Translations under genes and position numbers: made by a program | Origin: Arcicella rosea | GTDB taxonomy: Bacteria > Bacteroidota > Bacteroidia > Cytophagales > Spirosomataceae | Reading direction: 5' to 3' | Length of the DNA: 61,382 nt | NCBI RefSeq assembly: GCF_014204325.1 | Contig: NZ_JACHKT010000032.1 | Span: forward strand, 1-61,382 | The notes under the pieces: model-generated | Told to the model about the DNA's origin: nothing | Database searches by the model: none | The model's input: the letters and a program-made list of their open reading frames with translations, nothing else | Shown here: piece by piece, positions 35,648 through 44,673 of the stretch | Layout: each line of letters begins with the position of its first letter | Position numbering within the stretch: the first letter of the stretch is position 1

Positions 35648-35687
35648 AAGTTTATCGACCTACAAATCAAGTTTATCGAATAAACTT
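35648..35687. promoter_or_regulatory. probable LytTR-binding direct repeats
   Basis: AAGTTTATCGA occurs at 35648-35658 and again at 35669-35679, exactly 21 bases apart. The second copy forms a perfect dyad with ATAAACTT (35680-35687). Both contain GTTTAT, fitting the GTTnRK core of LytTR half-sites. The element lies between the regulator gene and the erythromycin-esterase-like gene. Confidence 0.65.
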
Positions 35688-35763
35688 CGGATTAGAAAGA
35701 TGCTCATAGATATTTGAACAGAAATCAAAATAAACATTTAACTTTTTAATACTTCGTAATACG

Positions 35764-37035
35764 ATGAGAATAAAATTAATACTTATCACCAGCTTCTTGA
35801 TTGGATTCCAATTGTTTGGTCAGAAAACATTACCTGTTCATGCATTGAACTTAGAGAAACCAGCACTTTTGCAAAAACAATTAAAACCAATTATTGATAA
35901 AATAGGAAACAAAAGAATTGTAGCTTTAGGAGAAGGAACTCACGGCACAAAAGAATTTAATGAAATTAGGATTGCCTTGATAAAAGAATTGGTTGAAAAA
36001 AAAGGTTTTAACCTCATTTGTTTTGAAAATGCTTTTGGAAATAGTTATTATCTGAATCAAATGATCAATTCTGATAGAAATATTCAACAAGCGATAAGAG
36101 AGAATATTACATCTGTTTGGCAAACTAAAGAAATAGAATCGCTATTGCTTTGGATGAGACAGTATAATAAAATACATTCTGATAAAATTGAATTTACTGG
36201 AATGGATTGGAATTATATCGAGTATTCAGCCAAAATAGTATTGGATGAACTAAAATCAACTCAAAATAAAGCATTAATCTCTTTTGCTGAAAGTCTATAC
36301 AAAAATGCAAAAGAGCAAGATAAAGCATGGAATGCACAAAATGATTCAACTATAAAATTGAATATGGAAGAAATTGTAAAAAATGCTACAGATGGACATC
36401 AAATAGTTGTTATGATTGATAGTTTAATATCCAAGAATCCTAAACAATATAGTAATACACTGAAAAATGCGTTACTAAACTGTAAGCAAGGTTTTCATGT
36501 ATTGTACAAAGCAGGAATGAGTCAAGAGGCAAAAACAAGAGATGAAATGATGGCAGAAATGGTAAGTGAACTAGCGAAGCAGTCTGGTGAAAATAAGATG
36601 GTTATTTTCGCTCATAATGGACACATTGCCTATAAAGCATCAGATGCGACGCAAAAAGATTCAAATCCTGGAGGTATGGGGAGCTATTTAAAAAGAGCAT
36701 TTAGCAATCAATATTATGCCATTGGAACAGCAACAGCTAAAGGTACTTATAGTGCAACATCGGATTTTGTCGATACGCATGATAATCAATACAAAAAATA
36801 TACACTTATTGCCCCATTACCCAATTCTTGGGAGCATCTACTAAAAAATGAAAAGCAACACTCGTTTTTTATTGAAACGAAAAATACAAAAAGCATAAAT
36901 AAAAGATTAAAAATAAGACAAATTGGATACCGACCAGAAGATAAAGATGCTTACACAGAAGAAACAAAGCTATCAGATTATTTTGATGGATTAATTTTTA
37001 TAAGAAATACGACAGAATCAAACCATAAATTATAA
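35764..37035 (+). CDS. erythromycin esterase family protein (exported)
   Basis: The 423-residue protein has a signal peptide (LILITSFLIGFQLFGQ) and the erythromycin-esterase/EreA-like domain, with the catalytic-site motif ALGEGTHGTKEFNEIR at the start and the later VIFAHNGHIAYK. Family members include macrolide esterases, but many Bacteroidota homologues have no known substrate, so resistance should not be assumed. It is divergent from the LytS/LytTR pair, with probable LytTR sites in the shared control region, and is a likely target of that system. Confidence 0.85.
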   Translation: MRIKLILITSFLIGFQLFGQKTLPVHALNLEKPALLQKQLKPIIDKIGNKRIVALGEGTHGTKEFNEIRIALIKELVEKKGFNLICFENAFGNSYYLNQMINSDRNIQQAIRENITSVWQTKEIESLLLWMRQYNKIHSDKIEFTGMDWNYIEYSAKIVLDELKSTQNKALISFAESLYKNAKEQDKAWNAQNDSTIKLNMEEIVKNATDGHQIVVMIDSLISKNPKQYSNTLKNALLNCKQGFHVLYKAGMSQEAKTRDEMMAEMVSELAKQSGENKMVIFAHNGHIAYKASDATQKDSNPGGMGSYLKRAFSNQYYAIGTATAKGTYSATSDFVDTHDNQYKKYTLIAPLPNSWEHLLKNEKQHSFFIETKNTKSINKRLKIRQIGYRPEDKDAYTEETKLSDYFDGLIFIRNTTESNHKL

Positions 37036-37074
37036 TACTTTAACCAAAAAGGTGTGTATTTGAAATTGAATTCA

Positions 37075-37108
37075 ATAAAAAACCCTCAGAAAGCTAATTC
37101 TGAGGGTT
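37075..37108 (-). terminator. terminator after the 35-residue gene, possibly bidirectional
   Basis: A perfect 11-bp stem (37081-37091 with 37098-37108) is followed on the minus strand by six T. It lies 14 bases beyond the small gene's stop codon. Confidence 0.85.
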
Positions 37109-37121
37109 GGGAATATTTAAG

Positions 37122-37229
37122 TTAATCTCTTTTACTACTCTTCTTTTCCTGTTTTGCCGCTCTTTTTTCCTTTAAGGTTTTGGTCGGTTCTTTTTTTACT
37201 TCCTTGATTGAGCCTTTGTCCTTTGCCAT
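37122..37229 (-). CDS. small basic protein of 35 residues
   Basis: An ATG at 37229 opens a 35-codon frame beginning MAKDKGSIKEVKKEPTKT and ending at a TAA at 37122-37124. About 40 percent of residues are lysine or arginine, so the product is strongly basic and low in hydrophobic residues. It is followed immediately by a good terminator, and the sequence looks like a small lysine-rich protein I believe recurs in Cytophagales. A nucleic-acid or ribosome-associated role is a guess. No partner gene is evident. Confidence 0.65.
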   Translation of the reverse strand: MAKDKGSIKEVKKEPTKTLKEKRAAKQEKKSSKRD

Positions 37230-37372
37230 TGTTATGTTTTTTTAGTTAGTTACAAGGTAGTTTAAAATCAGCGATAATTTTATACTTGATATTCTTTTAA
37301 TTTTTCAAAATGATTTTCAAAAATAATCTTCAGTGATTACAGCAAACAAAATATTTGAAAACAGAAATTTTA

Positions 37373-37402
37373 GCCTAATGCTTAGAGCCTATAGCCTAAA
37401 GC
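37373..37402. repeat. 7-bp tandem repeat array (GCCTAAA type)
   Basis: Four consecutive 7-base units from GCCTAAT to GCCTAAA lie just beyond the end of the OmpA-family gene. Confidence 0.65.
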
Positions 37403-37409
37403 AATTCAA

Positions 37410-39059
37410 TCAATTCTTCAACACTTCAAATTCTACTCTTCTATTAATCGCTTGATTTTCAGGCGTATCGTTTGCTACTTTTGGTCTGGTTTTTCCGTAA
37501 CCCTTGGCTTTAATTCTTTCTGCTGGTACACCTTGAGTAAGTAAATAATTACGAACCACATCAGCACGTTCTTGCGATAATTTGTTGTTTATTTCATCAG
37601 TACCAACATTATCGGTATGTCCGCTTACTTCCGAAATAAGTTTGCTATTTGTTTTAAAGAAATTGGCAATTCTATTCAGTTCTGGATATGATTCTGGTTG
37701 TAAAGCGGCTTTTCCAAATTCAAAGAAGATATTATTCATTTCCACTTTTGTACCAGCTTCAATAGGTTTTACCGTCATGTCTTTCCCTTCTACTTCCAAA
37801 TATCTTCCAGAAATTTTACTTAAATCTATGTTTTGCGAAGTACCAATATAACCGTCAATTTTGGTACTGATACCATAATTTGTGCCATAAGGCAACACAA
37901 TTTTATAGATTCCAGTGTTGGGGTCTGGCGAAGCAATACCCAGTTCTTTACCTGTACTTAAATCTTCATAAATAACTTGTGCATTTTGCGGTACTTTCCC
38001 CGTTTTTCCATCAATTACTTTCCCAGAAACTAAAACAACAGCATCTGATTTTGTTGGTTGAGTAGGTTTTCTGTCTTCTGACTTTCTAGTTCCGCCACCA
38101 ATTGGGTTTGTTGTTACAGTTGGTTTGGAATCAGCTTCAATAGGTTTCGGAACATCTAACTTTAACCTAAAGATGTCTTTTTTACCCAAAGAATTATTTC
38201 CTGAAACAAAATAAGCATAATCGCCAGCCGCAGAAATAGTATAATAAGCATCATACTGGTCGGTATTGATGGGTTCACCGATATTGATTGGTTCAGTCCA
38301 ATGAATCCAAGTATCATCTTTTCTCTTACTTACCCAAATATCATTACTTCCTTTTCCTCCTTCTCTATTGCTCGAAAAGTATAAAGTTTTACCATCTGGG
38401 GCTAAAAAAGGAGTAGTTTCGGTAAAGTTGGTATTAATTTCATCGCCTAAATTCATTACTTCCGACCATGTTCCGTCGTTTTCTAAGAAGGAAGCATAAA
38501 TATCATCTTCGTCTGAATTCTTTTTTTCAGAAAAAGCCATTAGAAGTACTTTGCCATCGTTTGAAAGAAAACCGTATTCATTTTTTCCTTTACTCAGACG
38601 TTCATATTTGGGAATGATTACTTTCTTCGGAATCTCCCAACCATTTGCAGACTTTTTGGCAATCGAAAAACCTCTTGTTTCGTATTGACCATTCACATAA
38701 GCTCCTTTCAATAAGATTGTTTGTCCGTCGGGCGAAATACTAAGAATAGAATTATACTGATCACGATTCAAGCTTTCAGGCATTCTTCTAGCAGCAGACC
38801 ATGCCCCCATCACATTTTCGGCAAACCAAATATCTTGCGAACCTGAAATTTGGTCTGTTCCTGCTACGCCATATTTATTTTGCGGGTGACTTTTTCTTCC
38901 GAAATATAAAATTCTTCCATCAGGTGCTATCACAGGATTCAGTTCTGAATATTCAGAATTGACGGCTGCACCCAAGCTTTCAGGCTTATTTTGAGCTATC
39001 ATATCTGTAAAACAGAGCGATGATAAAGAAGAAATAAAGAAGGTAGTAAGCTTTTTCAT
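37410..39059 (-). CDS. OmpA-family protein with PD40 repeats
   Basis: The start at 39059 (MKKLTTFFISSLSSL) gives 549 residues with a signal peptide. The first 300 residues hold WD40-like PD40 beta-propeller repeats, for example YFGRKSHPQNK, ILLKGAYVNG and LYFSSNREGGKGSNDIWVS. A carboxypeptidase-regulatory-like sandwich follows, and the OmpA peptidoglycan-binding domain ends the protein (SGHTDNVGTDEINNKLS, YGKTRPKVANDTPENQAINRRVEF). It probably anchors the outer membrane to peptidoglycan; some relatives (PorE-like) belong to the type IX secretion system, which cannot be confirmed here. Confidence 0.85.
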   Translation of the reverse strand: MKKLTTFFISSLSSLCFTDMIAQNKPESLGAAVNSEYSELNPVIAPDGRILYFGRKSHPQNKYGVAGTDQISGSQDIWFAENVMGAWSAARRMPESLNRDQYNSILSISPDGQTILLKGAYVNGQYETRGFSIAKKSANGWEIPKKVIIPKYERLSKGKNEYGFLSNDGKVLLMAFSEKKNSDEDDIYASFLENDGTWSEVMNLGDEINTNFTETTPFLAPDGKTLYFSSNREGGKGSNDIWVSKRKDDTWIHWTEPINIGEPINTDQYDAYYTISAAGDYAYFVSGNNSLGKKDIFRLKLDVPKPIEADSKPTVTTNPIGGGTRKSEDRKPTQPTKSDAVVLVSGKVIDGKTGKVPQNAQVIYEDLSTGKELGIASPDPNTGIYKIVLPYGTNYGISTKIDGYIGTSQNIDLSKISGRYLEVEGKDMTVKPIEAGTKVEMNNIFFEFGKAALQPESYPELNRIANFFKTNSKLISEVSGHTDNVGTDEINNKLSQERADVVRNYLLTQGVPAERIKAKGYGKTRPKVANDTPENQAINRRVEFEVLKN

Positions 39060-39117
39060 ACAAAGAATAACACAATCACGATTAGGTTTTGAACGAAAAT
39101 TACAAAAAAACATTGTT

Positions 39118-39699
39118 TTAGGCTTTATCAATCCTCTTTCCGATTAATTCGCCTTCATAAGAATCATTTCTGAGTTTTTCTATTAAAGAATCAATGTTAT
39201 CGTCGATAATCAAAAATCTAGCATTGGCTTCTCTGACAAATCCTTCTGTCACCATTTTGTTAAGCATTACAATTAAATCATCATAAAAGCCATTTGTATT
39301 TAATAAACCAATCGGCATTTTGTGTAAACCGATTTGTCGCCAAGTAAGAATTTCAAACAGTTCATCTAAAGTACCCCAACCGCCCGGTAAAGCAATAACA
39401 GCATCTGCCCTTTCAGCCATTAATTGCTTGCGAACGTGCATAGAATCAACGACGATACATTCGGTTAAACCTTTGTGTTGTACTTCCCAAGCTTCCATAA
39501 ACGAAGGAATAATTCCTGTTACTTCACCACCATTTTCTAGTACAGCATCCGCTACAACACCCATTAATCCGCCACTGCCACCACCATAGATAAGTCTGAG
39601 TGATTGTTGAGCAAGTAATTTGCCAAGGTTTTTGGCGGTAGATTTATAAATTTCATTTTGCCCAAAAGATGAGCCACAATACACTAAAATGTTTTTCAT
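39118..39699 (-). CDS. LOG family protein (TIGR00730-type nucleotide phosphoribohydrolase)
   Basis: The 193-residue Rossmann-fold protein carries the LOG signature PGGWGTLDELFEILTW and the glycine loop IYGGGSGGLMGVVADAV, which bind nucleoside monophosphates. Family members hydrolyse the base-ribose bond of nucleotides and in plants activate cytokinins. The natural substrate in this bacterium is unknown. It lies 58 bases upstream of the OmpA-family gene on the same strand and may share a transcript with it. Confidence 0.9.
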   Translation of the reverse strand: MKNILVYCGSSFGQNEIYKSTAKNLGKLLAQQSLRLIYGGGSGGLMGVVADAVLENGGEVTGIIPSFMEAWEVQHKGLTECIVVDSMHVRKQLMAERADAVIALPGGWGTLDELFEILTWRQIGLHKMPIGLLNTNGFYDDLIVMLNKMVTEGFVREANARFLIIDDNIDSLIEKLRNDSYEGELIGKRIDKA

Positions 39700-39921
39700 G
39701 AAGTAATAATATTAATATTTTGAGGATGAATAACGGATATTTTTTAAAAGTCCCAATGGATTTTTGTCTTTAATCAAAAATGTTTTGCGTTTGTAAAATA
39801 TAAGTTGAATTTACCATGATAAAATAAAGTAAGACTAAAGAATTTGTTATTTTTGGGGTGTCTATAATCGAAAAAATATTAAACCTTATTTTAATAACCT
39901 ACATTTTTAAATCCTATTTCA

Positions 39922-40998
39922 ATGAAAAATCGAGAATCAAACATCGAACTATTGCGTATAGTTTTGATGATAATGATTATTGTTCACCATGTTATTGTTC
40001 ATGGATACGCTTTAGAAAAAAACATCAAAGACTTTTCACATGCCAATAGAACAGTTTATTCAGAACTCTTCATTAATAGTTTTGTCATCGTTGGCGTAAA
40101 CACCTTTATTTTTATATCAGGTTATTTTGGTATAAAGTTCAGACTAAGGAATCTGATTTCCATCATTTTCCAAGCTTTTTTCTATTCAATTTGTATTTCA
40201 TTGGTGTTTTTTTTGACAAGTAGCATTAAAATTAGCTTCACAGACTTTGTCAAATCTATTCTTCCAATCTCAGGAAATGTGTGGTGGTATTTAGGAGTAT
40301 ATTTAGGATTGTATTTTATTTCCCCTTTTCTCAACAAAGGTGTCGAATTTATTGATAATCGTCAACTTGTTTTATTGTTAGCGGGTCTGTTGTATTTGGA
40401 TAGCTTTTCAGGATTTATTTTCAGAACAGTAGCGGGGGATGGTTATACTATTTTTCATTTTATCTCAATTTATCTTCTAGCAAGATTACTCAACAAGTTT
40501 AACTTCAAAATAAAAACTCCAATTTACTACTTTATTGGCTTGGCGATATTTTTATTTGGAGGTATTTTGGTTTTATTAGCTTTAGGAAAACCACAGTTTG
40601 CATGGAGATTATTTTCATATAATAATCCGATATTGATAATATCGGCAATAATGCTTTTCTATTCTTTTAAAGAAATTAAAATACAAAATAATGCAATCAA
40701 TTTAGTTTCAAGTGCTGTCTTTGGAATTTATCTCATTCATGACCATCCACTTATCCGAAAAATCATTGTTTATTTTTTGAATCAGGTTCAGGGAAAAGAT
40801 TCAATTTTACTACTCATCTTAAATATTTGCATCATAGTTATTGTTATTTTTTCTATTGGAGCAAGTATTGAATTGTTACGGAAATATATTTTTTACAAAG
40901 TAGAATACAAAATGTTTCAGCTTTGGCGTACCAATGTATGGCTTGAAAGGAACAAAAAAATGTTACGTTCACAATTTCAATTACAAATTATCAAATAG
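39922..40998 (+). CDS. acyltransferase 3 family membrane protein
   Basis: The 358-residue protein has about ten hydrophobic segments and begins with RESNIELLRIVLMIMIIVHHVI, where the tandem histidines match the conserved site of the Acyltransferase_3 (OafA/NodX) family. Members transfer acetyl or succinyl groups to surface glycans. The following SGYFGIKFRLRN and YISPFLNKG motifs fit. It is isolated and no glycan cluster surrounds it, so the acceptor cannot be named. Confidence 0.88.
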   Translation: MKNRESNIELLRIVLMIMIIVHHVIVHGYALEKNIKDFSHANRTVYSELFINSFVIVGVNTFIFISGYFGIKFRLRNLISIIFQAFFYSICISLVFFLTSSIKISFTDFVKSILPISGNVWWYLGVYLGLYFISPFLNKGVEFIDNRQLVLLLAGLLYLDSFSGFIFRTVAGDGYTIFHFISIYLLARLLNKFNFKIKTPIYYFIGLAIFLFGGILVLLALGKPQFAWRLFSYNNPILIISAIMLFYSFKEIKIQNNAINLVSSAVFGIYLIHDHPLIRKIIVYFLNQVQGKDSILLLILNICIIVIVIFSIGASIELLRKYIFYKVEYKMFQLWRTNVWLERNKKMLRSQFQLQIIK

Positions 40999-41075
40999 AT
41001 AATTACGCTGGAACATTCATTTTTTGCATCAAGATTTGGGTTGAGATAATTTTTAAATTAATGCTTTTCACCAAT

Positions 41076-41981
41076 CTACAATAGAGCCTCTAAAGCCTTT
41101 TTTACAGAAATATATTGATATTGAAAAGATGTTTCCGAAGCAATTCTTTGATTCAAGACATAATTGCCGCCCAAAACGATATTCGCCATTTCTCCGAAAA
41201 TCATTTTTAATACCCAAGCAGGTATGTTGGGCATAAAGAAAGGTTTATTAAGAATTTCAGCGGAGGTAATTGTCAATCCAAAATTGCTAACAGGATTGGG
41301 TGCAACTGCATTATAAACACCAGACATCGTATTGTCAGTCAGCGATTGAATAAATAATTCACATAAATCATCAATATGAATCCAAGATTGATACTGTTTG
41401 CCAGTTCCCAAAGCAGCACCTAAACCGAAGCGCACAGGCAATAATATTTTTGGCAAAGCACCACCTTTAGTACTCAGGACGATACCAGTACGTAATTTTA
41501 CGGTTCTAATGCCTAGTTTTTCTACTTCATCTGCTACCGCTTCCCACTGAATACAGCAGTCAGCTACAAAATCATTACCAGAAGGATGTTGTTCAGTAAT
41601 GATTTCATCGCCAGTGTCAGCTCCATAAAAACCAATGCCCGAAGCAGAAGCCAAAGCTTGAATTTTATGAGGAAGTGTTTTTAAACTTTCGGTAATTAAA
41701 TGAAGAGATTTCGTTCTACTTTCGATAATTTCCTTTTTTCTGGCATCCGTCCATTTCTCATCCGCAATCCCCGCTCCTGCCAAATGCACCAAGTAGTCGG
41801 CTTCAAGTAAAGCTTTCTCGTCGATGATGCTATTTTTAATATCCCAATGATATACTTTTACCTTTCCAGTAGTATTTGTAGGCTTTCTACTCAGATGCGA
41901 AACCGTAAATCCATTGGCAATTAGTATTTGTGTCAGGCGAGTACCAACTAAGCCCGAACCACCTGTGATGAGTACATTCAT
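41076..41981 (-). CDS. TIGR01777-family NAD-dependent epimerase/SDR protein
   Basis: The 301-residue protein is an extended short-chain dehydrogenase with the Rossmann motif LITGGSGLVGTRLTQIL at the start, DYLVHLAGAGIADEKW, and a C-terminal DUF1731-like end (VLKMIFGEMANIVLGG). These place it in the TIGR01777 (YfcH/SDR39U1) group, whose substrates are largely unknown. It is convergent with the acyltransferase gene and divergent from the PlsC-like gene. Confidence 0.9.
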   Translation of the reverse strand: MNVLITGGSGLVGTRLTQILIANGFTVSHLSRKPTNTTGKVKVYHWDIKNSIIDEKALLEADYLVHLAGAGIADEKWTDARKKEIIESRTKSLHLITESLKTLPHKIQALASASGIGFYGADTGDEIITEQHPSGNDFVADCCIQWEAVADEVEKLGIRTVKLRTGIVLSTKGGALPKILLPVRFGLGAALGTGKQYQSWIHIDDLCELFIQSLTDNTMSGVYNAVAPNPVSNFGLTITSAEILNKPFFMPNIPAWVLKMIFGEMANIVLGGNYVLNQRIASETSFQYQYISVKKALEALL

Positions 41982-42177
41982 AAATCGCTATTATTTGAAA
42001 AAAACAGACGATTTTCGCTGTTCATAAGAATAACCCAAAATGTAATTAAGAGTTTAGAAAGATTGAGGAAGAACAATTTTTAAACAATATACCAAAAATT
42101 ATCTATCTTCGATTTTACAAGTATAAGAAAATTACCCTTAAAACCTGATTATAGTAGCGTAATAATAACCAGAAACG

Positions 42178-42984
42178 ATGAATCAACACTTAAAAAAACT
42201 TTTACCAATGTTGGATGTATTTGGAATCTTTGAAAGAGATCCATTTGGCAATTCAATGCTTGTAAAAAGAATTATCATGATTGTGTTAGGATGGATAACA
42301 TACTCTCGTTTAAGAGGCATCAATAAAACAAGAATAAGTGGAACACAACATTTAGAAGGCTTACCGAATGAAGGCGTACTGTTTTTATCAAATCATCAAA
42401 CATATTTTATGGATGTGATTTGCCTTTACCATATTTTCTTTAGTGTGAAATGGGGCTTTCGGAATTCAATTAATTTCCCGATTTATTTGTTAGCACCACG
42501 CTCAAAAGTATTTTATGTTGCAGCCTCAGAAACGATGACCGAAGGAGGATTATTACCAAAAGTTTTTTCGCAAGCAGGTGCCATTTTAGTGAATCGCTCT
42601 TGGCGAGAAAAAGGGAAAGATGTTAAGAAAGAAGTAGATACAGCGGCAGAAGATAAAGTAGGCAAAGGATTATCTTATGGTTGGGTAGTAAGTTTTCCGC
42701 AAGGAACAACCACCCCTTATGCTCCCCTTCGTAAAGGAACAGCACATTTAATTAAAACACATAATCCAATTGTTGTTCCTGTTGTAATCAATGGTTTTAG
42801 AAGAGCTTTTGATAAAAAAGGACTTCGATTCAAGAAGCGAAATACCACGCTTTCTGTTACTTTCAAAGAACCGATTCGCTTCGATAAAGATATGCCAACC
42901 GAAGAAATAATGGATATTTTAAGAGATAAAATTGAACAGAAAATACCTGTACAAAAATTGGTTTGGCTAAGAGAAAAAGAGTAA
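42178..42984 (+). CDS. 1-acyl-glycerol-3-phosphate acyltransferase-like protein (PlsC)
   Basis: The 268-residue protein belongs to the PlsC-type lysophospholipid acyltransferases, which make phosphatidic acid. The catalytic block is SNHQTYFMDV, where His and Asp are separated by five residues instead of the usual four (HX4D). The later motifs FPQGTTTPYAPLRKGTA and PIVVPVVINGF match the family glycerol-phosphate binding block. One N-terminal hydrophobic segment (MIVLGWITYS) may hold it on the membrane. It is followed after four bases by recO, so both are probably in one operon. Confidence 0.85.
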   Translation: MNQHLKKLLPMLDVFGIFERDPFGNSMLVKRIIMIVLGWITYSRLRGINKTRISGTQHLEGLPNEGVLFLSNHQTYFMDVICLYHIFFSVKWGFRNSINFPIYLLAPRSKVFYVAASETMTEGGLLPKVFSQAGAILVNRSWREKGKDVKKEVDTAAEDKVGKGLSYGWVVSFPQGTTTPYAPLRKGTAHLIKTHNPIVVPVVINGFRRAFDKKGLRFKKRNTTLSVTFKEPIRFDKDMPTEEIMDILRDKIEQKIPVQKLVWLREKE

Positions 42985-42988
42985 AACT

Positions 42989-43690
42989 ATGTTAAATAAA
43001 ACCAGAGGCATCGTGATAAATTATATTCGTTACCGAGAAACGTCGGTAATTGTGAATATTTATACCGAAGAATTTGGGATACAAGCCTACATTGAAAATG
43101 GTGTAAGAAGTGCGAAATCAAAGAATAAAATAGCCTTGTTTCAACCACTTACTTTATTGGATTTAGTGATTTATCAAAAAGGGAAAAATGCAGGAGCAAA
43201 TAAGCAAATACATCGCATTGCCGAAATAAAGTGCAATAATCCGTTTCATACTTTACCTTATGATATTTATAAATCTTCGATTGCCCTTTTTATCACAGAA
43301 ATCTTAGGGAAATCACTCAAAGAAGAAACTGGGAATCATCTTCTATTTGAATTTCTGCACAATTCAATTATTTGGTTGGATGAAGTAAAAGAACATTTTG
43401 AGAATTTCCATTTACAGTTCTTATTGCAATTGGGTACTTATTTGGGTTTTTCTCCCGAAAATGCACACGAAATTTCAAATGAATTAAGGATTCATAATTT
43501 GCCAGTACTTAGCTTGCCATTAGAAAACCAATTAGATGTTTTATTGAATACACCATATCATCAATCTCCCAAAATTGATAGAAATAGCCGTAATCAATTA
43601 TTAGAATCCATCATTTTATTCTACCGACTTCATGTAGATACTTTAGGAGAAATAAAATCTTTAACGGTTTTGAAGGAAGTGATGAGGTGA
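42989..43690 (+). CDS. recO: DNA repair protein RecO
   Basis: The 233-residue protein has the RecO N-terminal OB-fold (TRGIVINYIRYRETSVIVNIYTEE, GVRSAKSKNK) followed by a helical domain. RecO helps RecR load RecA on SSB-covered single-stranded DNA. The zinc-finger cysteines found in some RecO proteins are absent, as is usual in Bacteroidota. It follows the PlsC-like gene by four bases. Confidence 0.9.
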   Translation: MLNKTRGIVINYIRYRETSVIVNIYTEEFGIQAYIENGVRSAKSKNKIALFQPLTLLDLVIYQKGKNAGANKQIHRIAEIKCNNPFHTLPYDIYKSSIALFITEILGKSLKEETGNHLLFEFLHNSIIWLDEVKEHFENFHLQFLLQLGTYLGFSPENAHEISNELRIHNLPVLSLPLENQLDVLLNTPYHQSPKIDRNSRNQLLESIILFYRLHVDTLGEIKSLTVLKEVMR

Positions 43691-43702
43691 AAACACTTTC
43701 GT

Positions 43703-44434
43703 TTAAATCTTCCGCTTCAATTCAAAATGTTTACCCAAGTACAAGCGTCTTACTTGTTCATCATCAGCCAATTCTTGTGGTGTACCAGCTTTCAGAATTT
43801 TACCTTCAAAAAGTAAATAAGCACGGTCAGTGATTGAAAGTGTTTCGTCCACATTGTGGTCGGTAATTAAAATTCCGATATTTCTATACTTTAATTTGGC
43901 TACAATTCCTTGAATTTCTTCTACCGCAATGGGGTCAACCCCAGCGAAAGGCTCATCCAACAAAATAAATTTTGGGTCAACCGCCAAAGCACGAGCAATT
44001 TCAGTACGACGACGCTCCCCACCAGAAAGTACTTGACCTAAGTTTTTACGAACGTGTGTCAACGAAAACTCTTCTAAAAGCGATTCAGTTTTTTCACGTT
44101 GTTCTTGTTTAGAAAGCTTAGTCATTTCCAAAACGGCTAAAATATTTTCCTCTACCGAAAGACTTCTAAAAACCGAAGCCTCCTGAGCCAAGTAACCAAT
44201 TCCCAATCTGGCACGTTTGTACATGGGCAAGTCCGTTATTTCGGTATCATCCAAAAATACTTTGCCAGAATTCGGCTTTACCAAGCCTGTAGCCATGTAA
44301 AAGGAAGTGGTTTTCCCAGCACCATTTGGCCCTAAAAGCCCCACAATTTCACCTTGTGCTACTTGGTAACTAACGTTATCATTTACGAGACGCTGCCCGT
44401 ACTTTTTAACTAAATTTTCTGTTCTTAAAATCAT
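43703..44434 (-). CDS. lptB: LPS export ABC transporter ATP-binding protein LptB
   Basis: LptB powers LptFG to extract lipopolysaccharide from the inner membrane. The 243-residue ABC protein has Walker [14 protein letters not shown], signature [15 protein letters not shown], Walker [14 protein letters not shown], the switch region [10 protein letters not shown], and LptB-type [18 protein letters not shown]. Its start codon overlaps the stop of the acidic 80-residue gene (ATGA at 44434-44431), making it the last member of a translationally coupled chain of four genes. LptA, LptC, LptF and LptG are not in the window. The upstream coupling to an ATPase and nuclease is unusual. Confidence 0.93.
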   Translation of the reverse strand: MILRTENLVKKYGQRLVNDNVSYQVAQGEIVGLLGPNGAGKTTSFYMATGLVKPNSGKVFLDDTEITDLPMYKRARLGIGYLAQEASVFRSLSVEENILAVLEMTKLSKQEQREKTESLLEEFSLTHVRKNLGQVLSGGERRRTEIARALAVDPKFILLDEPFAGVDPIAVEEIQGIVAKLKYRNIGILITDHNVDETLSITDRAYLLFEGKILKAGTPQELADDEQVRRLYLGKHFELKRKI

Positions 44435-44673
44435 AATTCAATAGTACTCAACAGCTCGTCGTCTTGCCAAACAAGCCGAAAAGTTCTGTCAAATGTTAAA
44501 TAATTTCCTTCTACTAAACTAAATACCCACACTGGGTCGCCTTCTTCGTCCAAAGCAATCGTTATTTCGTTATCGTCTTTCAAGCAGTCTGTTATGACCA
44601 AATCATAAGCTTCACAGATACAATCTATTATGCTATCTTCATAAATTATTTCTTTTGAAAAAAGGTTTTTCAT
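44431..44673 (-). CDS. small highly acidic hypothetical protein
   Basis: I do not recognise this 80-residue protein. It has 20 Asp/Glu against 5 Lys/Arg, a net charge of about minus 15, with short beta-prone stretches such as [19 protein letters not shown]. No signal peptide or membrane helix is visible. It overlaps the nuclease-like gene upstream and lptB downstream by four bases each (ATGA at both ends), so its translation is coupled to both. The strong negative charge would suit a DNA-mimic or an inhibitor of the adjacent nuclease, which is inference only. Confidence 0.75.
   Translation of the reverse strand: MKNLFSKEIIYEDSIIDCICEAYDLVITDCLKDDNEITIALDEEGDPVWVFSLVEGNYLTFDRTFRLVWQDDELLSTIEL

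Noticed and set aside
35764-37035. calling the erythromycin-esterase-like protein an antibiotic resistance gene
   Set aside because: The family includes many exported Bacteroidota proteins of unknown substrate, and nothing else here suggests a resistance cluster.
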